In this document: positions 18,836-27,904 of the stretch, piece by piece
Numbering within the stretch: position 1 is the stretch's first letter
How the letters are laid out: the number at the start of each line of letters is the position of its first letter
Origin: Bradyrhizobium icense
GTDB lineage: Bacteria > Pseudomonadota > Alphaproteobacteria > Rhizobiales > Xanthobacteraceae
DNA length: 64,000 bases
Assembly (NCBI RefSeq): GCF_001693385.1
Contig: NZ_CP016428.1
Location: 186,001 to 250,000 of the forward strand
Direction: 5' to 3'
The notes under the pieces: generated by a model
What the model saw: the letters and a program-made list of their open reading frames with translations, nothing else
Told to the model about the DNA's origin: nothing
Database searches by the model: none
Made by a program: the position numbers and the translations under genes

Positions 18836-20097
18836 TGCCTGAGAACTTTTCTGAATGAGTAATAGTGTCTTGCGAAATCGGCTGGCGCGACCTTGCAGGT
18901 TTTCTGCCAGACGTGACCTCGGCGCGGCGCTTCAACCACCAGACATGGATCGGGCGTTCGGCGGGATCGCCGTTGCACAGATCAGAGGTTGGATGGAGTG
19001 AGAGGCTGCCGCGAGGTCAGCGCGTACTCGACGCGCCGGGCGGAGTTCGCATGGGGGGCGGGCTAAAAGCGTTGCTCAGGGATTCTAAAGCGGTCTCGAT
19101 GGAAATGAGCGTGCCGAATGTCGCGTTGATTTCGTAAAGCATAGTACCTCCCCCTCTCGCCGCGAGAACGCGCAGCGAGCAACCAGATCACCAGTGTTTT
19201 CAAAGCCAGTCTGCCGCTTCCGAACATCCGCTTGTTCGACCGCTGCGTCCGCCGCGTACCTCAGTCTGTCGTCTTCAACACGTTCGCGAGCTACGCGTTC
19301 CCAATCGCTGCATCGTCGGTAAGCATCTTATTCCCCTTGTCCGGAACGCGCTTGAAACGTGAGCGCCACGCCGGGAAATTTAGACACAGAACGACCGTTC
19401 CCATATTGCTATGAGTTACCAACTCAGCTTCGCTTGGAAAGCGTCGCTAACGCGCACACCGCCGCCGATTTGCACGTCCGCTCTTGGGTCTCATACCGCG
19501 CTGGTCAGGAGAGCCTTGAGCGTCGCGAACGAGTAACAAATACACCAAGCGTGATTTCTGACAATCCGTGATTCGACGATGTCGCGTGACTCTTTGGCTA
19601 TGTTGCAACACTGCAAATGCGACACTCCACACCAAGTTTTTGAATCAGCGCAGAGAATCCCGCGGCGCGAACGAGCGTGACAATTTTCGCCGCACTCGCA
19701 AAATTTTTTAAGAAACCGTTACAATCGTGGTTACCGGGACCAATTTTCAAAACGCTTGTCCTCGCTATGTGGATAAGTGATTAGCGAGACGAAGTTTTTC
19801 GGAATTGTTTTTGCAGGGTAACCCGCGCCAGCGATGCTGCGGAAGAAGCAGGCGTTGTCTGATCAGGTCAGCCGCCGCGATCGCGTTTCGCGCAAATGCG
19901 CATGGCAACGCCGGTGCAATAAGTTGCACCTCGTAAAACCACGGGTGCCCGAAATATGACACGCAACGCGGTGGTCAGCAACGAGACGATTGAATTGTCA
20001 CGGTCGATCCGGCAGGTGCCTTTCAATGTGTGCCCAAAATCCAACAGGTGGCACGTTCGTGACGAGATGAATTTTGCGCACGCGCCCGGCATGACTG
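18836..20097. other. Gene-free dnaA-rpsT region, candidate chromosomal origin
   Basis: A 1.26-kb non-coding region upstream of dnaA, clearly lower in GC than its flanks between about 19320 and 19830. It contains one perfect DnaA box (19768-19776), an AT-rich run at 19698-19760 that could unwind, four GANTC sites (near 19081, 19571, 19643 and 19656) that could be CcrM targets, and a TGAGTT-ACC-AACTCA inverted repeat at 19412-19426. I find only the one consensus box, so origin status rests on position and composition. The dnaA promoter must also lie here. Confidence 0.5.
19768..19776 (-). promoter_or_regulatory. Consensus DnaA box
   Basis: The plus strand reads TGTGGATAA, so the minus strand carries the perfect box TTATCCACA. 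It lies about 930 bases upstream of dnaA, next to an AT-rich stretch. It could serve in origin function, dnaA autoregulation or both. Confidence 0.7.
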
Positions 20098-20127
20098 AAA
20101 AAGAAAAGCCCGGCGAAGCCGGGCTTT
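20098..20127 (-). terminator. Intrinsic terminator of rpsT
   Basis: On the minus strand a 10-bp stem, AAAGCCCGGC and GCCGGGCTTT with a TTC loop, is followed at once by TTTTCTTTTT-like sequence. It lies 23 bases past the rpsT stop codon. Confidence 0.9.
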
Positions 20128-20150
20128 GACGAATATCTATTTCTGTCAGT

Positions 20151-20417
20151 TCACTTTGCGAGCTTGGCGATCGCATGCGTCAGGCGGGATACCTTCCGAC
20201 TCGCATTGTTCTTGTGAATGATGTTGCGCTGCGCTGCCTGCATCAGTTCCGGTTCCGCGCGCTTCATCGCTTCGAGCGCTGCATTGCGGTCGCCGCTCTT
20301 GATCGCTTCCTCGACGGTGCGGACCGCGCCGCGCATCTGGGTGCGGCGCGACTTGTTGACGATGGTGCGGCGGGCAATCTTGCGGGTCGCCTTTTTGGCG
20401 GAAGTGGTATTGGCCAT
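20151..20417 (-). CDS. rpsT: 30S ribosomal protein S20
   Basis: The 88-residue S20 protein binds 16S rRNA early in small-subunit assembly. The sequence is lysine/arginine/alanine-rich and opens [18 protein letters not shown], with the conserved [10 protein letters not shown] and the C-terminal [19 protein letters not shown]. The frame stays open far upstream (to 21338), but that part overlaps genes on the other strand and is not coding; the ATG at 20417 is the family start. A strong terminator follows. Confidence 0.98.
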   Translation of the reverse strand: MANTTSAKKATRKIARRTIVNKSRRTQMRGAVRTVEEAIKSGDRNAALEAMKRAEPELMQAAQRNIIHKNNASRKVSRLTHAIAKLAK

Positions 20418-20789
20418 GTTCTCAACTATCCTTCGGCTGTCATCGCTCGGGTGGTCGGCCCTTGAGCGCGCCGGCCGTTCAAATTGCGTGATCGCTGGTT
20501 GTATTTTCCAAGGTGTTCGTAACCTAAGCCGTTCTTGAGGATGCCATGGACGGAAGCCAAAATGCTCCCGCAAGCGGCGCTGCTCAAAGAACAGCGGCGG
20601 CGGGATTGCGCCCGCCGCCATTGGGGGTCTTATAGAGGGCGCGTCCTGCACCGTCAACGCCTTCCGGCCTCCCCGAAAGGCCGGAAAGGCGGCGGAAAGG
20701 GGCGCGTAAGGTGCTGACAAGGTTGAATTTCCGGGGTGTCCCCGGTATTGGCTGACGGCCTTTTGGGGGCGACAGATATAAGGTGATAC
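20418..20789. other. Intergenic region upstream of rpsT
   Basis: About 370 bases between the divergently transcribed rpsT and a small membrane-protein gene. It should hold both promoters. A CCGGCCT...AGGCCGG inverted repeat lies near 20667-20690. No gene is apparent. Confidence 0.4.
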
Positions 20790-21107
20790 ATGATCCGCGG
20801 TTTTTTCCGGCTTATCGGCCTGCTCCTTCTGGCCGGCGGATTCATCTTCATGGTCTATGACGGTGCCCGTTTCGTTGCCGACCAGACCCTGCGGTTTACC
20901 CGGTTCGGCCAGTTCTGGAACGACGTCCATCAGTCCAGCCAGCTTGCGCTTCGGACCTGGGTCGAGGGTACCGCGCCCTGGCTTTGGAACAGTGTCATAA
21001 GGGTCCTGCTGGATCAGCCGGTTTTCGCCGTGCTGGGCGTGGTCGGCATTCTGCTCATGATCCTGTTCCGGCCCCGCAAGCCGCTGATCGGCTATTCGCG
21101 GGACTAA
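20790..21107 (+). CDS. Small membrane protein of unknown function
   Basis: A 105-residue protein with two predicted membrane segments: residues about 5-22 ([19 protein letters not shown]) and about 80-97 ([15 protein letters not shown]). A polar, Trp-containing stretch lies between them ([20 protein letters not shown]). The C-terminus is positively charged ([12 protein letters not shown]), so it probably ends in the cytoplasm. AAGGTG precedes the ATG with good spacing. I do not recognise a functional family. Confidence 0.75.
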   Translation: MIRGFFRLIGLLLLAGGFIFMVYDGARFVADQTLRFTRFGQFWNDVHQSSQLALRTWVEGTAPWLWNSVIRVLLDQPVFAVLGVVGILLMILFRPRKPLIGYSRD

Positions 21108-21231
21108 CCCGGCCGGCGCCCGCCCCGGGGCCAGGTAACAGGGCTGCGGTAACAGGCGTAAAGACATATATAGAAGTCCAACCGGCCGATGCCGTCGTCG
21201 CGTCCGCCGATGTCCCGCCTGGAGGTGCTCC

Positions 21232-21888
21232 ATGTTGTTCATGCGCAAGACCACCGCGTTGCCGAGTGCAGCCGAGGCGCTGCCGGGCCGTGCCACTCCG
21301 ATACCGACCGCGACCACGCATTTCGTTAACGGCCGCAAGCTGCAGCCGCCCTATCCTGGGGGCCTCGAACAGGCGGTGTTTGGCCTCGGCTGCTTCTGGG
21401 GCGCAGAGCGCAAGTTCTGGGAGCTCGGCGACGGCATCTATGCGACCGCGGTTGGCTATGCCGGCGGGCATACGCCCAATCCGACCTATGAAGAGGTCTG
21501 TTCGGGCCGTACCGGCCATACCGAAGTGGTGCTGGTCGTGTTCGATCCGAAGAAGGTCTCCTACGAGCAGCTCCTGAAGACGTTCTGGGAAAATCACAAC
21601 CCGACGCAGGGCATGCGGCAGGGCAACGATGTCGGTACTCAGTATCGCTCGGCGATCTACACGTTCGGCGACGCGCAGCGGCAAGCCGCCGATGCGTCGA
21701 AGGCTATGTACCAGAAGGCGCTGGCGGCGAAGGGGCTGGGTGCCATCACCACCGAGATTGCGCCAGCGGGCGATTTCTATTTCGCCGAGGACTATCATCA
21801 GCAATATCTCGCCAAGAACCCGGCGGGCTATTGCGGATTGGGCGGTACCGGCGTGTCCTGCCCGATCGGCGTCGGCGTGAGTGCTTGA
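21232..21888 (+). CDS. msrA: Peptide-methionine (S)-S-oxide reductase
   Basis: MsrA repairs oxidised methionine (S epimer) in proteins using thioredoxin. The 218-residue protein has the catalytic [13 protein letters not shown] motif with the nucleophilic Cys, the [19 protein letters not shown] segment, the [19 protein letters not shown] motif and likely resolving cysteines near the C-terminus ([11 protein letters not shown]). A non-conserved leader of about 40 residues precedes the domain and does not look like a signal peptide. GGAGG lies six bases before the ATG. Confidence 0.97.
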   Translation: MLFMRKTTALPSAAEALPGRATPIPTATTHFVNGRKLQPPYPGGLEQAVFGLGCFWGAERKFWELGDGIYATAVGYAGGHTPNPTYEEVCSGRTGHTEVVLVVFDPKKVSYEQLLKTFWENHNPTQGMRQGNDVGTQYRSAIYTFGDAQRQAADASKAMYQKALAAKGLGAITTEIAPAGDFYFAEDYHQQYLAKNPAGYCGLGGTGVSCPIGVGVSA

Positions 21889-21899
21889 TTCTTGCTTCT

Positions 21900-21931
21900 C
21901 TCCCTCTCCCCGTGAAGAACGGGAGAGGGAG
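21900..21931. terminator. Long hairpin after msrA
   Basis: CTCCCTCTCCCCGT pairs with ACGGGAGAGGGAG around a GAAGA loop, with one bulged C. It starts 12 bases after the msrA stop codon. There is no T-run, so it may be a dispersed repeat or a transcript-stabilising hairpin and not an intrinsic terminator. Confidence 0.5.
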
Positions 21932-22017
21932 CTTTGAGCGCCGGCGTCGCGCCCCACCTTCCAAAACCCTTTATTAACCATACCCGGTGCAAGACTAGAG
22001 CTGTCTCGCTTTGAGGG

Positions 22018-22779
22018 ATGGCTCTGGTGCGGGTTGTGCACGCGTTTCGAATACCGATCACTGCGATCATCACTGCGCTCGCTCTGTCGGGCTGCATGCG
22101 CACGACCGGGCCGGTTGCGGTCGCACCGCCGGGCGATCTCGACCAGATGGCCTATGGCCAGCCCAACAGTCCGCCGCCGCGGACGGCCGCGGCCGATTCC
22201 GGCGGCGGCGCCATCGGCGCACTTCGCGCCGCCTTTGCTTCAGCGCCGCGTGCAGCATCAGCACCCGCCGTCGTTGCCGCGCCGGTCGCTTATGCCGAAC
22301 CCGCGCCCGTGCGATACGACGCGGCCTATCATCTCGATGCCGGCGACAAGCTGCGCGTCGTCGTCTATGGCCAGGAGGGACTAACCAACACCTACGCGAT
22401 CGACGCTGGCGGCGCGATCACGATGCCGCTGATCGGCTCGGTGCGGGCGCGCGGCCGCACCACGGCGGGACTGGCGGAAGAGATATCAGCGAAATTGCGC
22501 CGCGGATTCATCAGGGAGCCTTCGGTCGCGGTGGAGATCGAAGCTTATCGGCCGTTCTTCATTCTCGGCGAAGTCGCAGCCCCGGGGCAATATCCCTACG
22601 TGCCGAACATGACGGTCGAGAGCGCGGTGGCGATCGCCGGCGGCTTCTCGCCGCGCGCCCGCCGCGACAGCGTCACGGTCACCCACACCGATGCCTCGGG
22701 AACGTCGCGCTTCGTCGTACCGCCCGGCAGCCCGATCAGCCCCGGCGATACCGTGCTCGTCAGCGAGCGCTGGTTCTAG
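22018..22779 (+). CDS. Polysaccharide export outer-membrane lipoprotein (Wza/GumB type)
   Basis: A 253-residue lipoprotein: an N-terminal hydrophobic stretch ends in the lipobox ALSGC (Cys at residue 26). A Pro/Ala-rich linker (about 30-98) precedes the polysaccharide-export domain, which begins YHLDAGDKLRVVVYGQEGLT and ends with VAVEIEAYRPFFILGEV; an SLBB-like segment GQYPYVPNMTVESAVAIAGG follows. Such proteins form the outer-membrane exit channel for capsule or exopolysaccharide. No polymerase or chain-length genes are adjacent, so it is an orphan here. Confidence 0.9.
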   Translation: MALVRVVHAFRIPITAIITALALSGCMRTTGPVAVAPPGDLDQMAYGQPNSPPPRTAAADSGGGAIGALRAAFASAPRAASAPAVVAAPVAYAEPAPVRYDAAYHLDAGDKLRVVVYGQEGLTNTYAIDAGGAITMPLIGSVRARGRTTAGLAEEISAKLRRGFIREPSVAVEIEAYRPFFILGEVAAPGQYPYVPNMTVESAVAIAGGFSPRARRDSVTVTHTDASGTSRFVVPPGSPISPGDTVLVSERWF

Positions 22780-23163
22780 AACGCGAAGCCTTTCCATCAT
22801 CGCATGGTCATTCTGACACCGCTCCTTTCCTGAGCATTGGTGTCAGGCAAATGCCTTGCATTTGACCAAGAAAATTCACCATCCGTTTCGCGCAGAGGTG
22901 GCCACTCCGTTCTGCACCATGTCGCGGGAGTAATCTGACAAACTGGTCTAACTTGCAGTGGCAGACGTGCGGTTTCGCACGTGCCTGGAGTTCTTTTGGT
23001 GTCCTGCATCAGCGTCGGGCCGCTCCGGTGCGATGAATTGGCGCTATGCGCTGAATACGTTCGAAACCATGTTCCATCTTGCGCTGCAGCGATGTAGAAA
23101 GCCGTCGTTCAAATCTAGGCGCGCCGGTTTGTCGGTAGAGTGCCTGCAATCCGGAGTGTGACC
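22780..23163. other. Intergenic region without a gene
   Basis: About 380 bases between the export lipoprotein and a Bug-type binding protein. Short frames exist on both strands without ribosome binding sites or family features. It presumably carries the promoter of the downstream gene. Confidence 0.4.
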
Positions 23164-24171
23164 ATGAACTATCATTTGCCGGTCCGCGTGGTGCGTGCGA
23201 TGACTGCGGCAGCGTTGCTCGCTTCCATCGCCGTGACCGCTTTGTGCGCCTCTTCGCATCAAGCATCGGCGGCGGATCCCTATCCGAGCCGCCGCATCAC
23301 CTTCGTGGTGCCCTATCCTGCGGGCGGCGCCACCGATGTCCTGGCCCGCTTGCTGGCCAACAAGCTGCAGGAGTCGTGGAAGCAGACCGTCCTCGTGGAG
23401 AATAAGTCGGGCGGCGGCGGCGTGGTCGGCAACGACCACGTGGCCAAGGCGCAGCCCGACGGCTACACCGTGCTGATCGGCATTACGCAGATCATTCAGG
23501 CGCCGAGCCTCGTTTCGAAATTGCCCTACGACGTCTTCAAGGATCTCGCGCCGGTCACCCAGATTGCGCTGTCGACGATCGTTCTGGTGGTCCCCGAGCA
23601 GCAGCCGATCAAGTCCGTCAAGGAGCTGATCGATTATGCCAAGGCGAACCCCGGCAAGCCTTACGGCACCTTCGGCAACGCCACGACGTCTCACCTCTAC
23701 GGCGAATTGCTCAAGAAGACCGCCAATATCGACATGACCCATGTCCCCTATCGCGGCTCGGCGCCTCTCACGAACGACTTGCTCGCGAACACGGTTACCT
23801 CGGCGTTCCAGGACCTGACCACGGCGAGCGCGCAAATCAAGGCGGGCAAGCTCAGGCCGTTGGCGGTTGGCGGCGAAAAGCGCCGGACTGCCTTGCCCGA
23901 CGTGCCGACGATGGCCGAACTCGGTTACCCCGGCTTTGAAATCGAAGGCTGGCTCGGCGTGTTCGTACCCGCCGCAACGCCCAAGGAGATTGTGAAGAAG
24001 CTTTCCGATGAGCTCGCCCGCATCATCGCCTCGCCCGAGGGCGTCGCCGGGATCGAGACGCTCAGCCTCGTGCCGGTGGGTGGATCGGCGGAAGCGTTCG
24101 AGAAAGTCCTGCGCCGCGACTACGAGAAATGGGCCGATGTCGCGAAGGCCACCGGCGTCAAGGGCGAGTGA
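23164..24171 (+). CDS. Tripartite tricarboxylate transporter substrate-binding protein (TctC/Bug family)
   Basis: A 335-residue periplasmic protein. The signal peptide ends near ASAADPYPSR. The Bug-fold landmarks follow: ITFVVPYPAGGATDVLARLL at the ligand site, VENKSGGGGVVGNDHV, AQPDGYTVLIG, and the hinge MTHVPYRGSAPLTNDLL. The family binds carboxylates and similar small anions. No TctA/TctB membrane partners lie nearby, which is usual for Bug proteins in this group. I start at the ATG at 23164; an in-frame upstream codon at 23140 adds eight residues without support. Confidence 0.94.
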   Translation: MNYHLPVRVVRAMTAAALLASIAVTALCASSHQASAADPYPSRRITFVVPYPAGGATDVLARLLANKLQESWKQTVLVENKSGGGGVVGNDHVAKAQPDGYTVLIGITQIIQAPSLVSKLPYDVFKDLAPVTQIALSTIVLVVPEQQPIKSVKELIDYAKANPGKPYGTFGNATTSHLYGELLKKTANIDMTHVPYRGSAPLTNDLLANTVTSAFQDLTTASAQIKAGKLRPLAVGGEKRRTALPDVPTMAELGYPGFEIEGWLGVFVPAATPKEIVKKLSDELARIIASPEGVAGIETLSLVPVGGSAEAFEKVLRRDYEKWADVAKATGVKGE

Positions 24172-24187
24172 GGCTTTAGTTGATGTC

Positions 24188-24313
24188 CGTCATTCCGGGA
24201 TGGTCCGAAGGGCCAGACCTCAGATGCGCAATTGCGCATCGGGGAATCTCGAGATTCTGGGGTGCGCAATTGCGCACCATAGTTCACGCGAAGACGCGCG
24301 CCCCGAAGTGACG
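24188..24313. repeat. Palindromic intergenic repeat, family B copy 1
   Basis: Begins CGTCATTCCGGGATGG and ends CGAAGTGACG. Inside are three nested palindromes: GATGCGCAATTGCGCATC, AATCTCGAGATT (one base off here) and GTGCGCAATTGCGCAC. Related copies lie at 27795, 33353 and 62570. The element runs into a 9-bp hairpin (24308-24328) at the end of the following hydrolase gene. Confidence 0.85.
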
Positions 24314-24324
24314 CCCTCCGGGCG

Positions 24325-24996
24325 TCACTTCAAATGGTTCTCAAAAAACGCCAGGCTCCGCGGCCAGGCGATGTCTGCGCTGGCCTTGTCGTAGCTGGAC
24401 CGTTCGTCGCAGTGAAAGCCGTGCTGCGCGCCGGGATAGATATGGACTTCGACCTCCGGCCGCTTGGCCTTGATGGTTTCGACGTCGGTTAGCGGAATGC
24501 CCGCATCCTTTTCGCCGAAATGCAGTTGCGTCGGCACTTGCGGCTTGTCGTCGGCAAAGCGGACGACGGCGCCGCCGTAATAGCCGACCGCGGCAGATAG
24601 GCCCGACAGCTTGGTCGCTGCCGCATAGGCGATGCTGCCGCCGAGGCAGAAGCCGATGATGCCGACCGCGCCGACATCCCTCACGGCGTCGATCGCGGCC
24701 TGGGTATCGCGCAGCATCGCGGCCCAATCCGGATTGGCGATGAATTTTCGCGCCGTCGCAATCTCGTCGGGCGAATAGCCGCATTGGAAGTTGGGTTGGG
24801 TGCGATCGAAGATCGACGGCGCGATCGCGACATAGCCTTTGGCCGCGAGACGGTCGCAAACCGAGCGAATGTGGTGATTGACGCCAAAAATCTCCTGGAT
24901 CACCACGATGGCCGCTTTCGGCGCACCTGCAGGATCGGCGCGATAGCCGCCCAGTTTGAAACCGTCCGAGGCCGTCAGTTCGATATCCTGTCCCAC
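24325..24996 (-). CDS. Dienelactone hydrolase family protein
   Basis: A 223-residue alpha/beta hydrolase of the dienelactone hydrolase family. The nucleophile is Cys in GIIGFCLGGSIAY; the expected Asp lies in FGEKDAGIP and the His in PGAQHGFHCDE. Family members hydrolyse dienelactones and other lactones or esters. It begins at a GTG (24996); no in-frame ATG lies nearby. The next gene upstream is the small secreted protein, 62 bases away, so these minus-strand genes may share a transcript. Confidence 0.93.
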   Translation of the reverse strand: MGQDIELTASDGFKLGGYRADPAGAPKAAIVVIQEIFGVNHHIRSVCDRLAAKGYVAIAPSIFDRTQPNFQCGYSPDEIATARKFIANPDWAAMLRDTQAAIDAVRDVGAVGIIGFCLGGSIAYAAATKLSGLSAAVGYYGGAVVRFADDKPQVPTQLHFGEKDAGIPLTDVETIKAKRPEVEVHIYPGAQHGFHCDERSSYDKASADIAWPRSLAFFENHLK

Positions 24997-25058
24997 GGGT
25001 CATCCATTTGCGTTTGAGTTGCACGAAGTCGATTGGGTAAAGGCTTGTCCAACCGCGG

Positions 25059-25403
25059 CTACTGCCACATCCAGTTGTGACCCCAGTCGCCCTTCCAGCC
25101 GGCCAACCTGCCCTTACGGAATTGCAGAAAGAGCCGGTCTTTCTTGTAGAACAGTCCGCTGCCGCCGATGTTGCGGAACGCGAGGAAGATTTCATCGCCC
25201 CGCCGGCCGCGGACGTAATTGAGCGGGACGCCGAGTGCGTGCGCGGCCGCATTGGCATCCATGCCGAACGCCAGCGGGATGTTGTTCGACAGCGTCTCGG
25301 TGAACGGTGGTGGGTAGGGGCCGCCGATCGGCGGCAAGTGCTGCGCGGCAGCTTGCGTGACGCCGCTTGCGATCAGGGCGAGGACAACAGCGGCTGTCTT
25401 CAT
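25059..25403 (-). CDS. Small secreted protein of unknown function
   Basis: A 114-residue protein with a clear signal peptide (MKTAAVVLALIASGVTQAAA, cleavage before QHLPPIG). The mature part has a Pro-rich start and then a compact domain with GRRGDEIFLAF, LFYKKDRLFLQFRKGRLAGW and a Trp-rich end. It overlaps the alpha/beta hydrolase upstream by four bases, so the two are translationally coupled. I do not recognise a named family. Confidence 0.8.
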   Translation of the reverse strand: MKTAAVVLALIASGVTQAAAQHLPPIGGPYPPPFTETLSNNIPLAFGMDANAAAHALGVPLNYVRGRRGDEIFLAFRNIGGSGLFYKKDRLFLQFRKGRLAGWKGDWGHNWMWQ

Positions 25404-26188
25404 GATGCGGCTTTCTGTGGTGCCTTGGCGTTGAGGCCATCGAGGAACGGCAGCACGGCGTCGACGAAGGCCTGCGGCTGGTCGATGTTGACGGCGTGGC
25501 CGGCGGCCGGGATCACCACCTTCTGCGCACCGGGAATCCTGGCCGCCATGTAGTCGGAAGCGGCGAGGAACGGCGTGTCGTCGGCGCCGACCACGATCAG
25601 CGACGGCACCTTGATATCGGGCAGGGATTCGATCACGCGGGCATCGCGCTGGGTCAGCATGCCGCGCGCGGCGCGTGCCAGGCCCGATGCGTCGCGATGG
25701 GTGACGCTGGAGCGTTCGCGGCTGGCCGATTTCAGGACCTCCAGGCCCTCGCGCTCGAAGCGGTCTCCGGTGTCGTATGCGCGCTTGTTCCAGACCTCGC
25801 GTGCCTCGTCCTTCTTGAAGCCGGGGCCGGTGTCGATGATCAGCAGCGCGCGGACGCGCTCGGGATGGGCGCGGTAGAACGCCAGCGACATGTAGCCGCC
25901 GAGCGAGAGCCCGCCGATGACTGCCTGCTCGGCGCCGACGGCATCGAGCAGCGCCGCCATGTCGGCCACCGTCAGCGCTTCGCTATAGGCTGCGGGGTCG
26001 TCGGGATAGTCCGACTGGCCATGGCCGCGCATGTCCCACAGAACGAGCTTGTGATGCTTCGATAGCGCAGCGATCTGCCCCTGCCACATCCCACAGGTCG
26101 ACGAATAGCCGTGGGTCAAGAGCAACGGTGGGCCGGAGCCGTGAACCTCGTAATAGATGCGAACTCCGTCACGATCGATTGTCGGCAT
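25400..26188 (-). CDS. Alpha/beta fold hydrolase
   Basis: A 262-residue alpha/beta hydrolase. The N-terminal GSGPPLLLTHGYSS holds the oxyanion HG motif, the nucleophile elbow is GGLSLGGYMSL (Ser), and the C-terminal GHAVNID carries the likely catalytic His; the Asp is likely in VVGADDTPF. The domain order matches 3-oxoadipate enol-lactonase-like and related esterases. The substrate is unknown. AGGGAGCC precedes the ATG at 26188, and the stop overlaps the start of the small secreted protein. Confidence 0.93.
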   Translation of the reverse strand: MPTIDRDGVRIYYEVHGSGPPLLLTHGYSSTCGMWQGQIAALSKHHKLVLWDMRGHGQSDYPDDPAAYSEALTVADMAALLDAVGAEQAVIGGLSLGGYMSLAFYRAHPERVRALLIIDTGPGFKKDEAREVWNKRAYDTGDRFEREGLEVLKSASRERSSVTHRDASGLARAARGMLTQRDARVIESLPDIKVPSLIVVGADDTPFLAASDYMAARIPGAQKVVIPAAGHAVNIDQPQAFVDAVLPFLDGLNAKAPQKAAS

Positions 26189-26680
26189 TGCGGCTCCCTA
26201 GGAGTTCCCGTGCAATTGTCGGCCTCATCCTAACGCGATCTGATCGGGATTGGGAAATGCGGAAAGCGAGGGTGGTGCCTGCGCATTGTTATGACCTTGT
26301 TGACGGCAGCCCGCATTGCTCCATCGCGAACTGTGAGCAAAGCGGCGACGAGCATCGGCTCGCGATCTCGGCCGCTTCAATGTTTCAACCTTATCCTCCT
26401 TCATGTTCGACAGAACCCGTAAGCCAATCCGGCAAGTGCAGTTGCCGCACGAATGCCCGCAGCAAGCATGGCGTCTGACGCGGCGCGAACACGCGCGATC
26501 GCGCTCGTCATCCGCTTTCTCAGATGATGACGCCGTGGGACGGCGCGCGGCGGCGCATCACGAACCGCTAAAATTTTAGCGTTCACATTAGGCTGTATTC
26601 ACAATGCCTCTTAAGGCCCGGGGAACTCCTTATCCGCTAGCCTCGGTTGCAAGTCATCATCGCTAGGGGTCTGGGGTTTC
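26189..26680. other. Intergenic region upstream of the HD-GYP gene
   Basis: About 490 bases between divergent genes. The only marked signal is the 16-bp palindrome at 26566-26581. I see no supported gene or RNA. Confidence 0.4.
26566..26581. promoter_or_regulatory. 16-bp perfect palindrome upstream of the HD-GYP gene
   Basis: CGCTAAAATTTTAGCG, about 100 bases before the HD-GYP start codon. The AT centre and GC ends resemble a regulator-binding site. Which protein would bind it is unknown. Confidence 0.4.
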
Positions 26681-27778
26681 ATGACATCCGCAACCAACAA
26701 AGCTTCGACGAGGCGCCGGCTGCTGCTCGCTTCGGATCGGAGCGATCAAAGCAGCGAACTCGCCAGCATTCTGCGATCCGTCGGCCAGGTCGACACCATC
26801 GCGACGTCTGACATTCCCGACAGCCCGGAACGGGACCTGGCGGGCATCGTGGTCGACATCAACCTGCGTTCCGCCGAGAGCGTGCAACTGGTGCGCAACA
26901 AGCTGCGAGCTGAGGCCTATCGCGAGATGCCGCGGCTGTTCGTGCTGGCGGATGCGCTGCATCACGGATCGATGCAGGCCTGGGCGCTCGGCGCCACCGA
27001 CACGATCGCGCGGCCGTTCGACGCGCAAGGCATCCTGCAGCGGATCCGCGCCGCGTTTCCGGACAGCGACGGATTTGACGAGACCGATCGCGGCAAGGCC
27101 CTGAACAGGGGCGTCGAGGCGGCGCATGCCGTGATGGTCAAGATCTTCGAAAAGCTTCCGGCCGGCGTTCCCCTAAAGTTCAGCGACATCATCGAGGCCG
27201 AGAACAAGATTCTCAAGGCGATCAGGCATTCATCCTTGCGGGAATGGCTGACGGCGGTCGGCTGCCACCACACCGGCAGCTACCGCCATTGCCTCTTCGT
27301 CACCGGCTTTGCGGTCGCGTATGCGCAGCATCTCGGCATGCGCGACGACGACCAGCGCCGTCTCGCCCGCGCAGCACTGTTGCACGACGTCGGCAAGGCA
27401 TTCATTCCGGTGGCGATCCTGGACAAGCCGGGTCCGTTGACCCTGGAAGAGATGGAAGAGATGCGCCAGCATCCGCGCCGCGGCTATGACGCGCTGGCCG
27501 CCCAAGGCGGCTTCCCGCCCGAAATGCTGGACGTGGTGCTGCACCACCATGAATTCCTCGATGGCACAGGCTATCCCAACGGCCTGAGCGGCAAGGAGAT
27601 CAGCGACATCGTGAGGCTGACCACGATCGTGGATATCTACGCCGCCCTCGTCGAGAAGCGCGCCTACCGGCTGCAGTTCACCCACGCCCGGGCCTACGGC
27701 ATGATGGAAGAAATGGGCGACAAGCTCGACCAGCATCTGCTGCACGCCTTCCGCCCGGTGGCGTTCGGGTATTATTGA
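26681..27778 (+). CDS. HD-GYP domain protein with a degenerate receiver domain
   Basis: A 365-residue cytoplasmic protein. The N-terminal 125 residues fold like a response-regulator receiver (RRRLLLASDRSD, then AGIVVDINLRS), but the usual Lys near its end is Arg (DTIARPF) and the switch Thr/Ser is Ala, so phosphorylation is doubtful. The C-terminal half has the HD-GYP signature: HHTGSYRHCLFV, LLHDVGKAFIP, HHHEFLDGTGYPNG and VDIYAALVEKRAY. HD-GYP proteins hydrolyse cyclic di-GMP. No histidine kinase is adjacent. Confidence 0.92.
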   Translation: MTSATNKASTRRRLLLASDRSDQSSELASILRSVGQVDTIATSDIPDSPERDLAGIVVDINLRSAESVQLVRNKLRAEAYREMPRLFVLADALHHGSMQAWALGATDTIARPFDAQGILQRIRAAFPDSDGFDETDRGKALNRGVEAAHAVMVKIFEKLPAGVPLKFSDIIEAENKILKAIRHSSLREWLTAVGCHHTGSYRHCLFVTGFAVAYAQHLGMRDDDQRRLARAALLHDVGKAFIPVAILDKPGPLTLEEMEEMRQHPRRGYDALAAQGGFPPEMLDVVLHHHEFLDGTGYPNGLSGKEISDIVRLTTIVDIYAALVEKRAYRLQFTHARAYGMMEEMGDKLDQHLLHAFRPVAFGYY

Positions 27779-27794
27779 GCGTCCGATTCTCCGC

Positions 27795-27891
27795 CGTCGT
27801 TCCGGGATGGCCCGAAGGACCAGACCCGAAATCTCGAGATTCTCAGGTGCGCAATTGCGCACCATAGTTCGCTTCGCGCCCCGGAATGACG
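27795..27891. repeat. Palindromic intergenic repeat, family B copy 2
   Basis: Begins CGTCGTTCCGGGATGG and ends CCGGAATGACG, with AATCTCGAGATT and GTGCGCAATTGCGCAC inside. It lacks the GATGCGCAATTGCGCATC unit of copies 1 and 4. It lies between the convergent HD-GYP and acyl-CoA synthetase genes. Confidence 0.85.
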
Positions 27892-27904
27892 GGCCGTTCG
27901 GCAC

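Noticed and set aside
20418..21338. Upstream extension of the rpsT frame to about 395 codons
   Set aside because: S20 is always about 88 residues, the family start is the ATG at 20417, and the extension is antisense to a small membrane-protein gene with its own ribosome site.
23009..23266. Minus-strand frame overlapping the start of the Bug-type binding protein
   Set aside because: No ribosome site or family features; it is antisense to a clear signal peptide and domain start.
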